This document shows, in pieces, positions 27,727 to 39,794 of a stretch of DNA of 64,000 nucleotides. How positions within the stretch are numbered: the stretch's first letter is position 1; each line of letters begins with the position of its first letter. The DNA is taken from assembly GCA_004299845.1 (NCBI GenBank), contig CP036201.1, positions 1 through 64,000 on the forward strand, in the 5' to 3' direction. Both the position numbers and the translations under genes were made by a program. Below the pieces are notes generated by a model. That model made no database searches. It was not told the origin of the DNA and saw nothing but the letters and a program-made list of their open reading frames with translations. Source of the DNA: Verrucomicrobia bacterium S94 (GTDB taxonomy: Bacteria > Verrucomicrobiota > Kiritimatiellia > Kiritimatiellales > Pontiellaceae).

Positions 27727-28881
27727 ATGGCCGATAAAATACAGTTGAAAGGGATGACCTGGGATCATTCGCGAGGGTACGTTTCTGTCGTTGCCACTGC
27801 ACAGCGATTTCATGAGCTTAACCCGCATGTCGATATTTACTGGGATAAACGCTCGCTGCAGGAATTTGCCGATAAACCGATTGCCGAGATTGCAGAGGCG
27901 TATGATTTTCTGGTGATCGATCATCCGTGGGCCGGTTTTGCATCGGTCAGCGGGATTCTTCAGCCCCTGGAAAAATTAATTTCGGAGGAATACCTTGCAG
28001 ATCAGGCCGCCAACTCGGTGGGGCAGTCGCACATGAGTTATCATTTTAACGGCCGTCAGTGGGCGCTGGCCATTGATGCTGCCTGTCCGGTATCGGCCGC
28101 CCGTCCTGATCTGCTGGAAAAAGCCGGGGAAGCCATTCCGGGTACCTTTGATGAACTGATTGCTTTGGGAAAAAAGGGGCTGGTGTGCTGTCCGAGTATT
28201 CCGCTCGATGTTTACGGAAATTTTCTGAATCTGCTGAAAGCGGCCGGAGCGTCTATTTTCCCTAATGAGGAAGAGGTGGCGGAAAAAGAAGCGGGGGTGC
28301 TTGCTCTTGAACAGCTGAAACAGCTGGCTGATGTGGTGCCTCCTGAGTTCTTTGAACTGAATCCGATCCGCACCATGGAGGTGATGTCGTCCACGGACCG
28401 TTTTGCCTATGCTCCGTACACCTATGGCTATACCAACTATTCGCGGCCGGGTTATGCGAAGCACCTTGTGACTTTTCATGATGTAATCGGAATGGAAGCG
28501 GGGCGGCCGGGGTCCACCATGCTGGGCGGAACCGGACTGGCGATTTCTGCAAAATGTAAACATACGGAAATCGCTGCCGCATATGCCTGTTTTACAGCCT
28601 CGCCGGAAATTCAGCGCGGCCTCTTTTTTGAATCGGGCGGGCAGCCGGGTCATCGCGGGGCCTGGGAGGCCCCGGAAACCAATGCCGCCTGTTCTGATTT
28701 TTTCCGCAATACATTGCCGACGCTTGACCGGGCTTTTGTCCGCCCGCGTTATGCCGGGTATCTTGATTTTCAGGATGCTGCGGGTTATCCGATTCACGAC
28801 TTCCTGAAAAACGGAGGGCGTGCGGAGGATGTACTGGATCAATTGAATGTTATGTATCGTAAATCAAAGGCCTCATCATGA
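27727..28881 (+). CDS. Extracellular-solute-binding-like protein without signal peptide
   Basis: 384 residues with the fold signature of a family-1 ABC binding protein: [59 protein letters not shown]. It has no signal peptide or lipobox, starting [10 protein letters not shown], and no ABC permease or ATPase is nearby. It should therefore be cytoplasmic. It overlaps the CoA-transferase gene (ATGA), implying a shared product or complex. A substrate-sequestering or enzyme-partner role is inference. Confidence 0.8.
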   Translation: MADKIQLKGMTWDHSRGYVSVVATAQRFHELNPHVDIYWDKRSLQEFADKPIAEIAEAYDFLVIDHPWAGFASVSGILQPLEKLISEEYLADQAANSVGQSHMSYHFNGRQWALAIDAACPVSAARPDLLEKAGEAIPGTFDELIALGKKGLVCCPSIPLDVYGNFLNLLKAAGASIFPNEEEVAEKEAGVLALEQLKQLADVVPPEFFELNPIRTMEVMSSTDRFAYAPYTYGYTNYSRPGYAKHLVTFHDVIGMEAGRPGSTMLGGTGLAISAKCKHTEIAAAYACFTASPEIQRGLFFESGGQPGHRGAWEAPETNAACSDFFRNTLPTLDRAFVRPRYAGYLDFQDAAGYPIHDFLKNGGRAEDVLDQLNVMYRKSKASS

Positions 28882-31183
28882 AAAAACTTCCACTTAAAGG
28901 AATCACTGTACTTGAGTTCTGCCAGTATCTGGCCGGACCCTATGCCGGCCTCCGGCTGGCCGATCTCGGCGCAACGGTCATAAAGATAGAACGTCCCGGC
29001 ACGGGCGATGCCTGCCGGCAGCTGGCGACGAAAAATCTTTATGCCGATGGCGATAGTCTGGTGTTTCACACCATCAATCGGAACAAAAAATCCTATGCTG
29101 CCAACCTGAAAGATCCCGGAGATCTGGAGAAGGTGAAGCGGCTGATTGCCTCGGCCGATGTGATGACGCATAATTTCCGCCCGGGCGTGATGGAAAAAAT
29201 CGGCCTGGATTTTGAACAGGTCCGCAAGATCAACCCGAGCATTATTTACGGTGAAGTGACCGGGTATGGCCCAGAAGGACCGTGGGCGTTACGGCCGGGA
29301 CAGGATTTGCTGGCGCAGTCTGTATCCGGTCTCACGTGGCTTACCGGTTCGGCTGATGCACCGCCGACGCCGTTCGGCGTAGCGATCGGGGATATGATCT
29401 GCGGCACGCATCTGGCGCAGGGGCTTCTGGCTGCGCTGATTCGGCGTAATAAAACCGGGCAGGGAGCGCGCATAGAGGTGAGTCTGCTGGAATCGCTGCT
29501 GGATTTTCAGTTTGAAGTTTTAACGACCCATCTCAACGACGGGGAGCAACTGCCGAGGCGTTCGAAAACCAATCCGGCGCATGCCTATCTCGGCGCGCCC
29601 TACGGCATTTTTCAGACCCGGGATGGATATATTGCCGTTGCGATGGGGTCGTTGAAAAAACTGGGCGGACTGATCGGGCTGGAGCTGGAAGAGGCCGATG
29701 CTCAAATGCGCTATGTGCAGAGGGATGAAATCAATCAACAGTTGGCTGCACAGTTTGTTAAAAAATCAACGGAAGATTGGCTGGCGGTTTTAGAGCCCGC
29801 AGATTTCTGGTGTTCCGATGTGCTGGATTATGAGCGGATGATGCAGCATCCGGCTTTCCGCGCCCTGGAAATGAAACAGACGGTTTCGCGTCCGAACGGA
29901 ACGCGTATTGAGACGCTGCGCTGTCCCGTCCGCATCGATGGCGAGCGCATTTTTTCCGATGTGGCGGCTCCGGTTCTTGGAAATGCCAATGAAGAAATTG
30001 ATGGCGGGGCACTGGCCTTCGCTTCCGCGGACAACAAAGAGGCGGTCTCTCCACGTGAATTACCCTTGGAGGGAAAAACCGTACTGGATTTCAGCCAGTT
30101 TCTTTCCGGCCCGTCAGCGGCTCTGCGGCTGGGGGATTTCGGGGCTCGGGTAATTAAAGTGGAGCAGCCCGGAGGAGATATCTGCCGGGAGGGTTATGTG
30201 ACCGGCGTGCAGCTTAACGGAGAATCGACGTTCTTTCATGCAATCAACCGGAACAAAGAGAGCATTTGTCTGGATCTGAAATCCGATGAAGGAAAGGTCG
30301 TGGCCCGGCAGCTGCTGAAAAAGGCGGATGTGATGATTCATAACTTCCGTCCGGGGGTGATGGAAAAGCTCGGCTTCGGTTATGAGGCCGTTGCTGCACT
30401 GAATCCGGACCTTGTCTACGGAACGATTTCCGGCTACGGCACTGAAGGACCCTGGCGTAATAAACCGGGGCAGGATTTACTGGTGCAGGCGGTGAGCGGG
30501 TTGACGTGGCTTTCCGGAAATGCCGGCGATGGTCCGGTTCCGATGGGGCTGGCTGTGGCGGATATTCTGGCCGGTGCGCAATTGGCCCAGGGCATTTTAT
30601 CCAAGCTGGTGGCCGGAGTTGGCGGTCGGGTTGCTGTCAGCCTGTATGAGGCGGCGCTTGATTTTCAGTTTGAACCGCTGACGGTCTATTTTCAGGATGG
30701 AGGCGAGGCCCCGGAGCGTACTGCAACGCATAATGCGCATGCCTATCTGGGGCGCCGTATGGTATTTATCAGACTGCGGACGGCTATCTTGCGCTGTCGA
30801 TGGGGGATTTAATGCGGATGGGTGAGCTGATCGGCTGTGACGCCCTGCTGGACTATCCGGAGCCGGAGAGCTGGTTTACGGAGCGGGATAAACTGAAACA
30901 GATTCTGGCGGATCATCTGATGACTCAATCAACGGATGAATGGCTGGCGGTTCTGGAGCCGGCGGATATCTGGTGTGCGAAGGTGTACGACTGGAATATG
31001 CTGCGGGCGTCGGAAGCATTCCGGTGTCTGGAAATGGAACAGACGGTTGAGCAGTCGGATGGATCGACGTATCGAACCACGCGCTGTCCGGTCAAGCTGG
31101 ACGGCAAACGCATTTTCAATCCGAAGGGTTCTCCGAAGCTTGGAGAACATACGGAAGCAATCATTGAAGAGTTTACTAAATAG
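28878..31183 (+). CDS. Double-length CaiB/BaiF (class III) CoA-transferase (one frameshift in this sequence)
   Basis: Two complete class III CoA-transferase units fused head to tail, about 768 residues after repair. Unit 1 (about 1-385) and unit 2 (about 397-768) each have the [13 protein letters not shown]-like or [13 protein letters not shown] start, [12 protein letters not shown] or [18 protein letters not shown], and the catalytic aspartate (D172 in IGDMICG; D562 in VADILAG). Class III enzymes are normally interlocked dimers, so the fusion may make a single-chain pseudo-dimer. The frame breaks at the four-G run 30749-30752; one added G restores [19 protein letters not shown]. CoA donor and acceptor are unknown. 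Confidence 0.87.
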
Positions 31184-31192
31184 GAGCGTGAT

Positions 31193-33562
31193 ATGAGTGA
31201 GAAAAGACTGGAAATTGATTTGAGCGGTATCCACTGGAAGATGCAGAAAATCCGGCCGGGGCAGGGGGTTGAAGAAGGGTTTCACACGATGCCGTCGGAA
31301 TATCAGGGCACCTTTTTCAACTGGAATGCGGCGGTGGTGCCCGGTGATATCTATTCCGATCTGCAGCGTGCGGGAGAATTGGACGACCCCTACTTCGGCC
31401 GAAATTTTGCACGGGCCAAATGGGTGCAGGAGCTGGAATACTGGTATTTCACGAAGTTCGATGCGCCGAAGGAGTGGGCCGGCAAAAAAGTCACCGTTCG
31501 TTTTGAGGGTGTGGATTACAGCTGCGAAGCCTGGCTGAATAATCAGTATCTCGGTTCACACGAAGGGATGTTTTCGGCTTTTGAATTTGATATCACCGAT
31601 TCGGTGCGTTTTGACGAGTGGCGCGAAGGGTGCAACATCCTGATGATCCGCCTGGATCCGCCGCCGCGTAACCACGGGCGGGTGGCCGGTCGGAAGTTCT
31701 GCTTTGGTGGCGACTATATGCCCGACGTAATTCCTTTCGGTATTCACCGCCCGGTAAAGGTGATGGCGACTGACATGATCAAAATCGGCTATACCCGTAT
31801 CGAATCCCGTATCGACGGGCGCCAGGCGGATGTGTCTTTTGAGGTTGAACTTGAAAATCTCTCTGATGCGGCCGTGACGGCGGATCTGGAGATTGCTGTT
31901 AAAGGTGAAAATTTTGAGAGCCTGCTGACGGCTTCTGAAACGGTTTCTGTTACGGTTGAACCGGGCAAACAGACGGCAGCCGTTAAGGTGCATGTGGAGG
32001 ATGCGCAGCTGTGGTGGCCGTGGGATATGGGAGATCAGAATCTCTACGAAGCAGAAATCCGCGCTTCTGTGGGCGGGAAGGTGAGCGATGTTTCGCAAGA
32101 GGTTTTCGGAATCCGCGAAATCACGATGGAAATGAATCCGGGCTTTACAGAAGATCAGGTGGAATATCCCTGGACCTTTGTCATCAACGGGAAGCCGACC
32201 TTTCTGCGGTCGGCCTGCTGGGGCGGTCCGCCGTCGATGCTCTACGGACGCAACACCGATGCAAAATATGATTCCCGTTTGAAGCAGGTGAAGGAAGCGA
32301 ACATCAACAACCTGCGGATTTTCGGCTGGCATCCGCCGGAAGTTCCGTATTTCTATGAACTTTGCGACCGGCTGGGGATTACGGTGTGGACCAACTTCAG
32401 CTTTGCAACGCAGGGCTATATTGCCACGGAAGAGGTTCTGGGCGGAGCGTTGAGCGAAGCGGCGGAGATTGTGAAGCAGCGCCGGAATCATCCGTCGACC
32501 ATTATGTGGATGGGGGGCGAGGAGGTCTATTTTTCGGGAGCGCATCTGGAGAGCGACAACAAGCTGTTCATGGATGAGATCGGCAAAGTTGTGAAGCTGC
32601 ATACTCATGTTCCGTATGCACCGGCTTCGCCGCTGAGTGCGGAAAACGGTCAGTTGCTGGGCTACAAACCGAATGAGTCGGCGCATGCCAATGAACACTA
32701 TTACGGTGCAGGGGCAAAACCGATGGAGGAGTATTACCCGGAACAGGATTACTGTGTGATTCCTGAACTGACGGCGGCTTCGGCTCCGAGTGTTGAAGCG
32801 CTTAAAAAGTTTATTCCGGAGGACGAACTTTGGCCGATGGGCGTCAGCTGGGGCTATCACTGGGCGGATATCGATATTCTGAAAACGCTGAATGTTGAAG
32901 TTTTCGGAGACGAAAAGACGGGCTCGCTGGAAGAGTTTGTTGAAGCGACTCAGCTGGCTCAGGGGATCATTTTTCAGTATGCACTGGAATACTACCGCCG
33001 TCAGAAACCGCGGTTGAGTTGTGTGGCCCTCTGCCATTTTATGACGCATATGCCGGACATCAAATGGGGAATCATTGATTACTACGGCGATAAGAAGCTG
33101 TCGTTCGATTATGTAAAGCGGGCGTATCAGCCGGTGCTGGCCAGTGTGCACTACAGCAGGAAGCGCTGGGATGCAGGAGAAACCTTTGAAGCTGAGCTCT
33201 GGGTGGTCAATGATCTGCATCAGGCGATTCCCGGTGCGAAGCTGGACTGGGAAATCGTTGCCGGTGGTAAAACGGTTGCCCAGGGTTCCGCGGATGCGGA
33301 TATTGAATCGAACAGTGCGGCCTCCGTTGCACCGGTCAGCTGGAAAGTGGAGGGGCGGCGTTTGGAATTTTTCTATGTAAACGTGAAGCTGACAGCCGCT
33401 GATGGTGCGGTCCTGAGTGAAAACTCCCATTCGCTGTTGATCGACAGCCAGGAGGAAGGGAAGGCGAAGCTGAAGTCCATGCATCAGGCCAACTGCAAGC
33501 GGATCGAAGAGTACGGTCCGACCTATTATCGCTACTTCCCGGAAGCGCTGGAACTCGATTAA
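31193..33562 (+). CDS. Glycoside hydrolase family 2 protein
   Basis: 789 residues, no signal peptide, so cytoplasmic. Order: jelly-roll sugar-binding domain (about 10-190, [20 protein letters not shown]), immunoglobulin-like domain (about 200-310), TIM barrel (about 320-600) with [11 protein letters not shown] as acid/base region (E443/E444) and [12 protein letters not shown] carrying the nucleophile (E525), and C-terminal beta domains. The fold matches beta-galactosidase/beta-mannosidase GH2 enzymes. Next to agar genes a beta-galactosidase acting on agaro-oligosaccharides is plausible. Last gene of the plus-strand side of the IclR divergon. Confidence 0.88.
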   Translation: MSEKRLEIDLSGIHWKMQKIRPGQGVEEGFHTMPSEYQGTFFNWNAAVVPGDIYSDLQRAGELDDPYFGRNFARAKWVQELEYWYFTKFDAPKEWAGKKVTVRFEGVDYSCEAWLNNQYLGSHEGMFSAFEFDITDSVRFDEWREGCNILMIRLDPPPRNHGRVAGRKFCFGGDYMPDVIPFGIHRPVKVMATDMIKIGYTRIESRIDGRQADVSFEVELENLSDAAVTADLEIAVKGENFESLLTASETVSVTVEPGKQTAAVKVHVEDAQLWWPWDMGDQNLYEAEIRASVGGKVSDVSQEVFGIREITMEMNPGFTEDQVEYPWTFVINGKPTFLRSACWGGPPSMLYGRNTDAKYDSRLKQVKEANINNLRIFGWHPPEVPYFYELCDRLGITVWTNFSFATQGYIATEEVLGGALSEAAEIVKQRRNHPSTIMWMGGEEVYFSGAHLESDNKLFMDEIGKVVKLHTHVPYAPASPLSAENGQLLGYKPNESAHANEHYYGAGAKPMEEYYPEQDYCVIPELTAASAPSVEALKKFIPEDELWPMGVSWGYHWADIDILKTLNVEVFGDEKTGSLEEFVEATQLAQGIIFQYALEYYRRQKPRLSCVALCHFMTHMPDIKWGIIDYYGDKKLSFDYVKRAYQPVLASVHYSRKRWDAGETFEAELWVVNDLHQAIPGAKLDWEIVAGGKTVAQGSADADIESNSAASVAPVSWKVEGRRLEFFYVNVKLTAADGAVLSENSHSLLIDSQEEGKAKLKSMHQANCKRIEEYGPTYYRYFPEALELD

Positions 33563-33577
33563 TCCGATTCTCTGAAG

Positions 33578-33609
33578 AGCCCCGGACATTTTCTGTTCCG
33601 GGGCTTTTT
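33578..33609 (+). terminator. Rho-independent terminator after the GH2 operon
   Basis: A 9-bp stem agccccgga / tccggggct with a loop of about 11 bases followed by ttttt, 15 bases after the GH2 stop. Confidence 0.9.
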
Positions 33610-33613
33610 CATA

Positions 33614-33638
33614 CTCGGACATTTGTTCAGCTGGACGG
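33614..33638 (+). promoter_or_regulatory. Recurrent operator-like site before the GH86 gene
   Basis: CTCGGAC-ATTT-GTTCAGCTGG, 50 bases before the start codon. The left half fits CGGAC well and the right half (GTTCAG) fits weakly. Confidence 0.4.
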
Positions 33639-33687
33639 ATGAATAATCGATGCAATCATGTACTTCCAATCGTAATAAGGAGAGAGC

Positions 33688-36600
33688 ATGATGGTGCGAC
33701 TGAGAACTGTTGTAACTGCATTGGCGGGAGCCGCTGTCTTTCAGCTGACCGCCCAGGCCGGCCCGATTTCGCTGACGGGCTCAACCCATACGGAAACCTT
33801 TGATTCACTGATTAATACAGGAGCGAGCGGTTCCGGGAGTATCACACCTGATACGGAAATTGTGAATGCGCTGTTCTGGACGGGGACTGCGGGGGCTGAC
33901 ATTTCCACCGGCTGGTGGGCGAATAACAACCAGACTTACGGTCAGGCGACAGGGGGGATTCCGGCAGCGCAAACCATTCCCGGGTGGCCAGCTTTGGGTC
34001 GGCTGCCGGTATTTCGGAGCGCTCGTTCGGTCTGGGGTATCAGGCTCCGGGCGGGTTCGGGGCCCGGTTTCGGAATGATAGTGGATCGAATATCACACAG
34101 TTGGCGGTTTCCTATGACGGGGAGCAGTGGTATCGCGGAAGCGTTACGGTCGGACTGACGGTGGAATACAGCCTGAACGCGGTTTCTCTCATGGATGCCG
34201 GAGCCGTCTGGACCGAGGTTCCCGAACTGTATTTCGCCGCTCCGAATGCCATTGGGATCTGGGCAAACGGCGACGGCAATCTGGCAGCCAACCGGGAAGA
34301 CGGAATTTCACATACCATCGGCGGTCTGAACATTGCCGACGGCCAGACCTTTTTCATTCGCTGGGGGCCGACGGTGCCGGAAAAGGACTGGCCATTGATA
34401 ATGTTTCGGTAACGCCTAATGGATCCGGCGGGGGTACTGAGCCGGAACCTGGTCCGCCATCCTTTCATTCCAATCCGGTTGTAAAAGCGGATGCGGATGT
34501 AAATGCCGCTTATTCGGGCAGTCTGGAGGCCGATGTGTCGGAGGTTGACGGGGATGTCGTAAGCTTCACAAAACTCAGCGGTCCGGACTGGTTGAGTGTG
34601 GCCTCAAACGGCGGACTTTCCGGAACACCGCTTTCCGGCGATGAGGGGCTCAATGTTTTTTCGGTGGAAGTATCCGATGTGGATGGTGCGTCAACGGGAA
34701 CCGTACATATCACGGTCATCGGCGAAGCTTCTCCTGTGCTGCCGGGAGGAACCGTGAATGTGGATGTGAACTGGAATATTGAATATTCTGTGAACGGGAT
34801 CTCCGATTTCGGCAGGGAACGTCACATTACCGTGCATTCGGCTATACGCGATCCCGATTGGGAAGGCGAAGAGGATAAGCTGGATTATCTGATGAATGAT
34901 CTGGATGTCTATTTCGGTCGCGATAACGGGTCGGCAACCTGGAAATTCCAGGCTACGCCGGAGGATCCGGAGCGCCCGAATATGGCCGATACGAACTGGC
35001 TGGCCAATTTTGATGCCTGGTGGAAGACGCAGTATGATGCCGATCTTGACTGGCACCGGTATGAAGCGCGCGGTCAGGAAATGATTATGGGCCACAATCC
35101 CCACCCGGTCTATCCGACCTTGAGCTGGTATCCGAACGGTTTTGCCGATGGCTGGCAGCCGCTGGATGTGGAGACTTCTGCAGAATGGATTATTGAATAT
35201 ATGGATACGGCCTTTCGCCGTCCCGGTGAAAGCTCCGGGGAACTGCCTCCGAAATACTGGGAGGTGATTAACGAACCGGATATGGAACTGATGACCGGTC
35301 AGTTCATGGTTTCGAACTGGGAATCGCTTTGGGAGTACCATAATCTGGTGGCGACCGGCATTCGTGAGCGTATGGGCGAAGATGCCCCGCTGATCGGCGG
35401 TATGACCTGGGGACTGCATGATCTCTGGCAGGGCGATCTGCCCCGATACGACGGACAGCATTACTATGACCTGATCTACAACAATGATCCCGCTGCTTCA
35501 AATGGTGCCGCCTTTTATCGGGATGCCGGTACGACCGCTTATCCGACCGATGGGGGCTTCGGTTCCTGGAGCAGTGGGATGTGGTCTGGAAAGGCTTCAT
35601 TGACCATGCCGGAAGCAATATGGATTTCTATGCGGTCCATCTCTATGACTGGCCGGCGTGGGAGACGCCGGGCAGTGGTACCTTTCGGCATGGAGGTCCC
35701 GTGGAAGCAACATTGGATACGCTGGAATGGTATGATGTACACGAAAACGGGGTTTCCAACCGTAAACCGGTTGTGCTGTCTGAATATGGAGCGGTGGGTG
35801 GTTCATATCAGGCGAATACTCCGACGATTGATCGTCGACGTCAGCATTGGGAAAATCTCAAGCCTTTCAGTTCCATGATGATGCAGTTTCTGGAACGCCC
35901 CGACTATGTGGTTAAATCGATGCCTTTCACGCCGGTTAAAGCAACATGGGGCGATTATTATGTCGATGATGTCCTTTATCGTTATCCCAGCACCATGCTG
36001 GATGAGACCTCACCGGGAAGCGGGGTCTGGGAATGGAGTGAATTCATTAAATGGTATGAACTCTGGAGCGATGTTGATGGAATACGGGTGGACACCATGG
36101 CCAGCGATCTGGATCTTCAGGTGGATGCTTATGTGGACGGCAATCAGGGCTATCTGATTCTTAACAACCTCGAGCCAACCAACCTGGTTGTGAATCTCCA
36201 TTCATTCGGACTCTCATCGAACACGGTTAACCATGTGCAGATTAAGCACCTCTATCTGGATACGTCGTTAGGTACAGATGGCCGGCCGGTACTGAGTGAT
36301 CAGACGGTTTTGACTCCTCCCGGCTCAGTTGAAATCGGTGCCGAAGCCACCATGATTCTCTGTTATACGTTTGCCGATGAACAGGTGCCTGGCGAAACGG
36401 CTGAAGAAACCAAGTTTTATGGCGAGAGCCTGAGCGGCACGGAACCTTTCCGGGTTGAAAAAGCTTCACTGGAAACACTCACTGCGCAGATCAACGGAGT
36501 GACGGTGCCGGCGGGGGATGCCGAGGCCGTATTGCGCGTCAGCGGGTTGTTCATACGCGACTTTGTGATGAGTGATGATCCCCGGAATGTGATTACGTTT

Positions 36601-38717
36601 AACGGACATACACTGGACTTTCATGGGACTGGCGCGGCGAGTCGCTCGGTAATCCGCGCTGGTTCGGAACGATTGAGATTCCGGTGCCGAAAGCGTATCT
36701 TCAGGCGAATAATACCATTACCTGTGAGATCCTGAATAACAGCACGTATTCCTGCGTGAATCTTCAGGTGACGGAATTCAGTCAGGCTCCCGGCCGGTCG
36801 GCAACGGCGACCGAAATTCCGGGTTCCGGAATATCGGTTTCACCGTCAGCACTGTCGATGCCTGAACAGCGCACGGATTCGGTCAGGGCAACCATTACAC
36901 CGGCGAATGCCAGCGATAAGCGGATTATCTGGTCTTCAGACAATCCGGCCGTGGCCTCTGTGGACAGCCTCGGTATGATCACTGCAGTTTCTGCCGGTAC
37001 AGCAACTATTACGGCGACGACCGAGGATGGCGGATACAGTGATTCCTCTACGGTAATTGTTACGGAATTTGTGCCGTTCGCGGTTGAAAAAGTGGCCGTT
37101 CATCCATCGGCCCGTGTTATCCGGGCCGGAGAAACCGCATCATTAACTGAAACGGTTTATCCGGTGAATGCAGCCACACAGGCCGTTGTCTGGGCTTCTG
37201 ATAATCCGGCCGTGGCCACGGTTGATGCAGCGGGTGTTGTTACGGCGGTTTCCGAAGGAACGGCGATCATAACAGCAACGACGACTGACGGCGGATTGAC
37301 GGACAGCAGCACCATTACCGTACCGCCACCGGTTGCGGTAACCGGCGTGAGTGTCAGTCCGGCATCCGCATTGATAGGTGTTGGAGAGTCCATACAGTTA
37401 ACAGAGTCTGTTCTGCCTGCGGATGCTGCGGATCCATCCGTCACATGGACATCGCTGCATCCTGCAGTTGCCACGGTGGACAGCAGCGGTCTGGTGACCG
37501 GTATTGCCGCCGGTTCTGCACAGATTGTGGTGACTACGGTGGACGGCGGATTTTCAGCCACGAATGAAATGACGGTCTTTGAACCGGTTGCCGGCGGAGC
37601 GGTTTATACCGTGGAGGCGGAAACCTTCTTTAATACCGGCGGGGTATCGAATTCATCGGTTGGAATCAATTATGTAGAGGCCAATGACTGGGCGGAGTAC
37701 AATGTGAATATTCCGGAAGACGGCATCTACAGATTGGAATATGTCGTTGCATCGCCGAACGACGGAACTGGTATAGAATTCCTGCTGGATGGTGTTTCGC
37801 TGGCGAGTGACGAAGTTCCGAATACCGGAGCCTGGGATGCCTATGTGACGTTGTCGTCGGGGTCCTATCTGGCCCTAAGCGAAGGAGACTATGTGGTTCG
37901 TCTGGCGGCTTCGTCATCACCGGCGTGGCAGTGGAATCTGGATAAATTTATCCTGACCCGTGTTGATGCCGGAAGCGGGATTGACGGTTCGGTAATGGCC
38001 CTGCTGATTCAGGACGGCAGTATTATCATCAGCGTGACCAACGGGCCGGGCGAGACCGCTTTTGCGCTCTATGCCACCACCAATCTGGTGGATGGGCCGT
38101 GGGAGGTGGTAGAATCCAATCTGCTGTTTAATGCGAGCGGTGAAGCGGTGATTTCCAATTCTCTGCCCGCTCTGCCGCAGGAATATTACCGGATTGATGA
38201 GGTACCCTCTACGCTGCCTTCGGGCATTTCCGCGTTGTTCGACTGGTCTGAATTTTCCGGCAACTGGTGGGAAGGCTACAATTATGCCGAAACCAATAAC
38301 GGCGTGGTGATGGTAGCCGGCGGCCGTGCCGCAGCGACCGCTGCAGATGGCGGCCGTGCTTTTAAAGCCGCCTATGCCCAGGATGCGGTTCCGGGAACGT
38401 TTGTGATGCAGATCGACGGCGAGGATCAGGTGTTCAGTGTGAATTCAATTCAGATTGAAGCCAACCGGATCGGCGGCGGGGTGACCAATGCATGGATTCC
38501 GTCGGTGCAGGGGTATATCGGCGGGACCAACGGGGTGCAGATGTGGGAAATTGTTCCGGCGCAGAATACAGGTCTTCAGACCTATTCGTCTGCAAGCTCC
38601 GGTGATCTGTCACAGGATATTGATATCATTATCTGGAATACCGGCGAGGCTGCAGATCCCGGAGCGACCTTCGGTAATCTGATTGATAATCTGAATGTAA
38701 CAGTTAATACACCCTGA
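33688..38717 (+). CDS. Large secreted multidomain GH86 beta-agarase/porphyranase (four frameshifts in this sequence)
   Basis: About 1,677 residues after repair, with AAGGAG five bases before the start and a signal peptide. Order by nucleotide: beta-sandwich 33760-34430; putative Ig (He_PIG-like) 34458-34725; GH86 barrel about 34750-36370 with acid/base Glu codon 35273 (INEPDM), nucleophile Glu codon 35782 (LSEYGA) and FLERPDYVVKSMPF; three Big_2 Ig domains 36816-37578; CBM6 37593-37965; a TNGP module; and the FDW/NWW domain. Breaks are at G-runs 33982-33984, 34373-34377, 35552-35556 and 36625-36627, each cured by one G. Depolymerises agar or porphyran outside the cell. It is the only one of the three GH86s with Ig and CBM6 modules. 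Confidence 0.88.
38227..38714 (+). other. FDW/NWW domain, copy 1 (C-terminus of GH86)
   Basis: About 160 residues beginning LFDWSEFSGNWWEGYNYAET, then GGRAAAT, GTFVMQI, FSVNSIQIEA, WEIVPAQNTGLQTYSS, SGDLSQDIDIIIW, and ending with DNLNVTVNTP at the stop codon. Related copies lie at 44114-45112 (two), 57327-57797, and a degenerate one at 46698-47180. Confidence 0.75.
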
Positions 38718-38739
38718 TGGATACATGTCTAATGTTGCG
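38717..38739 (+). promoter_or_regulatory. Recurrent operator-like site before the PEP-CTERM gene
   Basis: ATGGAT-ACAT-GTCTAATGTTGCG, 86 bases before the start codon, overlapping the GH86 stop region. Fits GGAY-N4-GTCYAAT. Confidence 0.45.
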
Positions 38740-38824
38740 AAGGTACATTCTATGCATAAATTGAAAAGATACTGAAACAGACGCTCTGTGACGGGCAGGT
38801 TTACAAATGAAACGGGAGGTATAT

Positions 38825-39595
38825 ATGAAAAGAAGATTAAGCATGATCGGTGTGTCTGTCCTGATGGCAGGGCTGGCCCATTCCGCTATCATTGCGGATT
38901 ATTCCACGGACTTCACTTCGGCGGATGGCTTTAGCGATGCTACGTCCGCCAACAATATTGATGGGTGGATAACTCGGGCTCAGCATGTGACATCCGCCAC
39001 CGATTCCTACGGAGCCATGCTTCTGGGCAGCAATGGAGGTGCTATGGTTCATGCCGCATCAGGCGGAAGTCTGGATGTTGGAGATACCATACGGTTTACG
39101 GTGGGCGTGTTTTATACCGACAACACCCAGAACAACCGGCTTAGAATCGGGCTCAGAGAAACGGCAACTGCAACGGGCGGGGTAAACGCCGGTCTGGAGT
39201 TGAATATGGATGCTCAGGGTGATCTGGTCGTTGCCGGTTATGCTGCCGGCGGAACCCACGATTTCGGTGCGGAGCAGGATGCGGGGTTTGATTATGTGGC
39301 GGGACAGGCGAATGGTGAGACCGTTATTGTTGATATAACGAAGTCTGCTACAGCCGATACATTCGATATTGACTGGAGTTACAGGGGTGGAGCGGCCTCC
39401 GGCTCTTTTACGGTTACCCATGCCGGCCTTTATGCGGATGCGGAAGTGTTTGGTGCCATGAATTATAATGGGCCCACTGCCGAGGCTTATATCGACCGTT
39501 ACAGTCACGCCGTTATTCCGGAACCGGCGACGATTGGAATGGTGGGAATATTCGGCGGAGCCATACTGTTTGCCCGTCGGCATTTGGGCGTTTAG
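38825..39595 (+). CDS. PEP-CTERM sorting domain protein
   Basis: 257 residues from the ATG at 38825; GGGAGG five bases upstream rules against the in-frame ATG at 38807. Signal peptide, a beta-rich body of about 205 residues with a laminin-G-like or lectin-like look, and a C-terminal sorting tail IPEPATIGMVGIFGG plus hydrophobic helix and an ARR basic end. PEP-CTERM tails are processed by exosortase for surface or exopolysaccharide-linked display. The exosortase is not in the window. It is a single-gene unit between the GH86 gene and the TonB-like genes, with its own upstream site and terminator. Confidence 0.88.
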   Translation: MKRRLSMIGVSVLMAGLAHSAIIADYSTDFTSADGFSDATSANNIDGWITRAQHVTSATDSYGAMLLGSNGGAMVHAASGGSLDVGDTIRFTVGVFYTDNTQNNRLRIGLRETATATGGVNAGLELNMDAQGDLVVAGYAAGGTHDFGAEQDAGFDYVAGQANGETVIVDITKSATADTFDIDWSYRGGAASGSFTVTHAGLYADAEVFGAMNYNGPTAEAYIDRYSHAVIPEPATIGMVGIFGGAILFARRHLGV

Positions 39596-39614
39596 TTTCG
39601 GTTTCCGGAGTCAG

Positions 39615-39650
39615 AAAAAGTCCCTGAGCTTTGCTCGGGGACTTTTTTTT
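39615..39650 (+). terminator. Rho-independent terminator after the PEP-CTERM gene
   Basis: AAAAAGTCCCtGAG / CTCgGGGACTTTTT around a CTTTG loop, followed by further T residues, 20 bases after the stop. Confidence 0.92.
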
Positions 39651-39794
39651 GTATGCATTCGGGAAGGTCTGAACTTTTTGTTTTTTCCGGTGTCACATTG
39701 TCCGGATATGCCATTGGTAATGTAAATCGGGAATGCCTTTTGGGCAGGAATCCGGTTCCGGCCCGAGAGCAACCCTTGAGTCAGGAGTATGATG

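Noticed and set aside
31556-33655. A 699-residue antisense reading frame
   Set aside because: It mirrors the GH2 gene exactly, has no domain signatures and no ribosome site. High-GC third positions produce such shadows. The same applies to long antisense frames at 16407-17645, 55140-56615 and 27976-28842.
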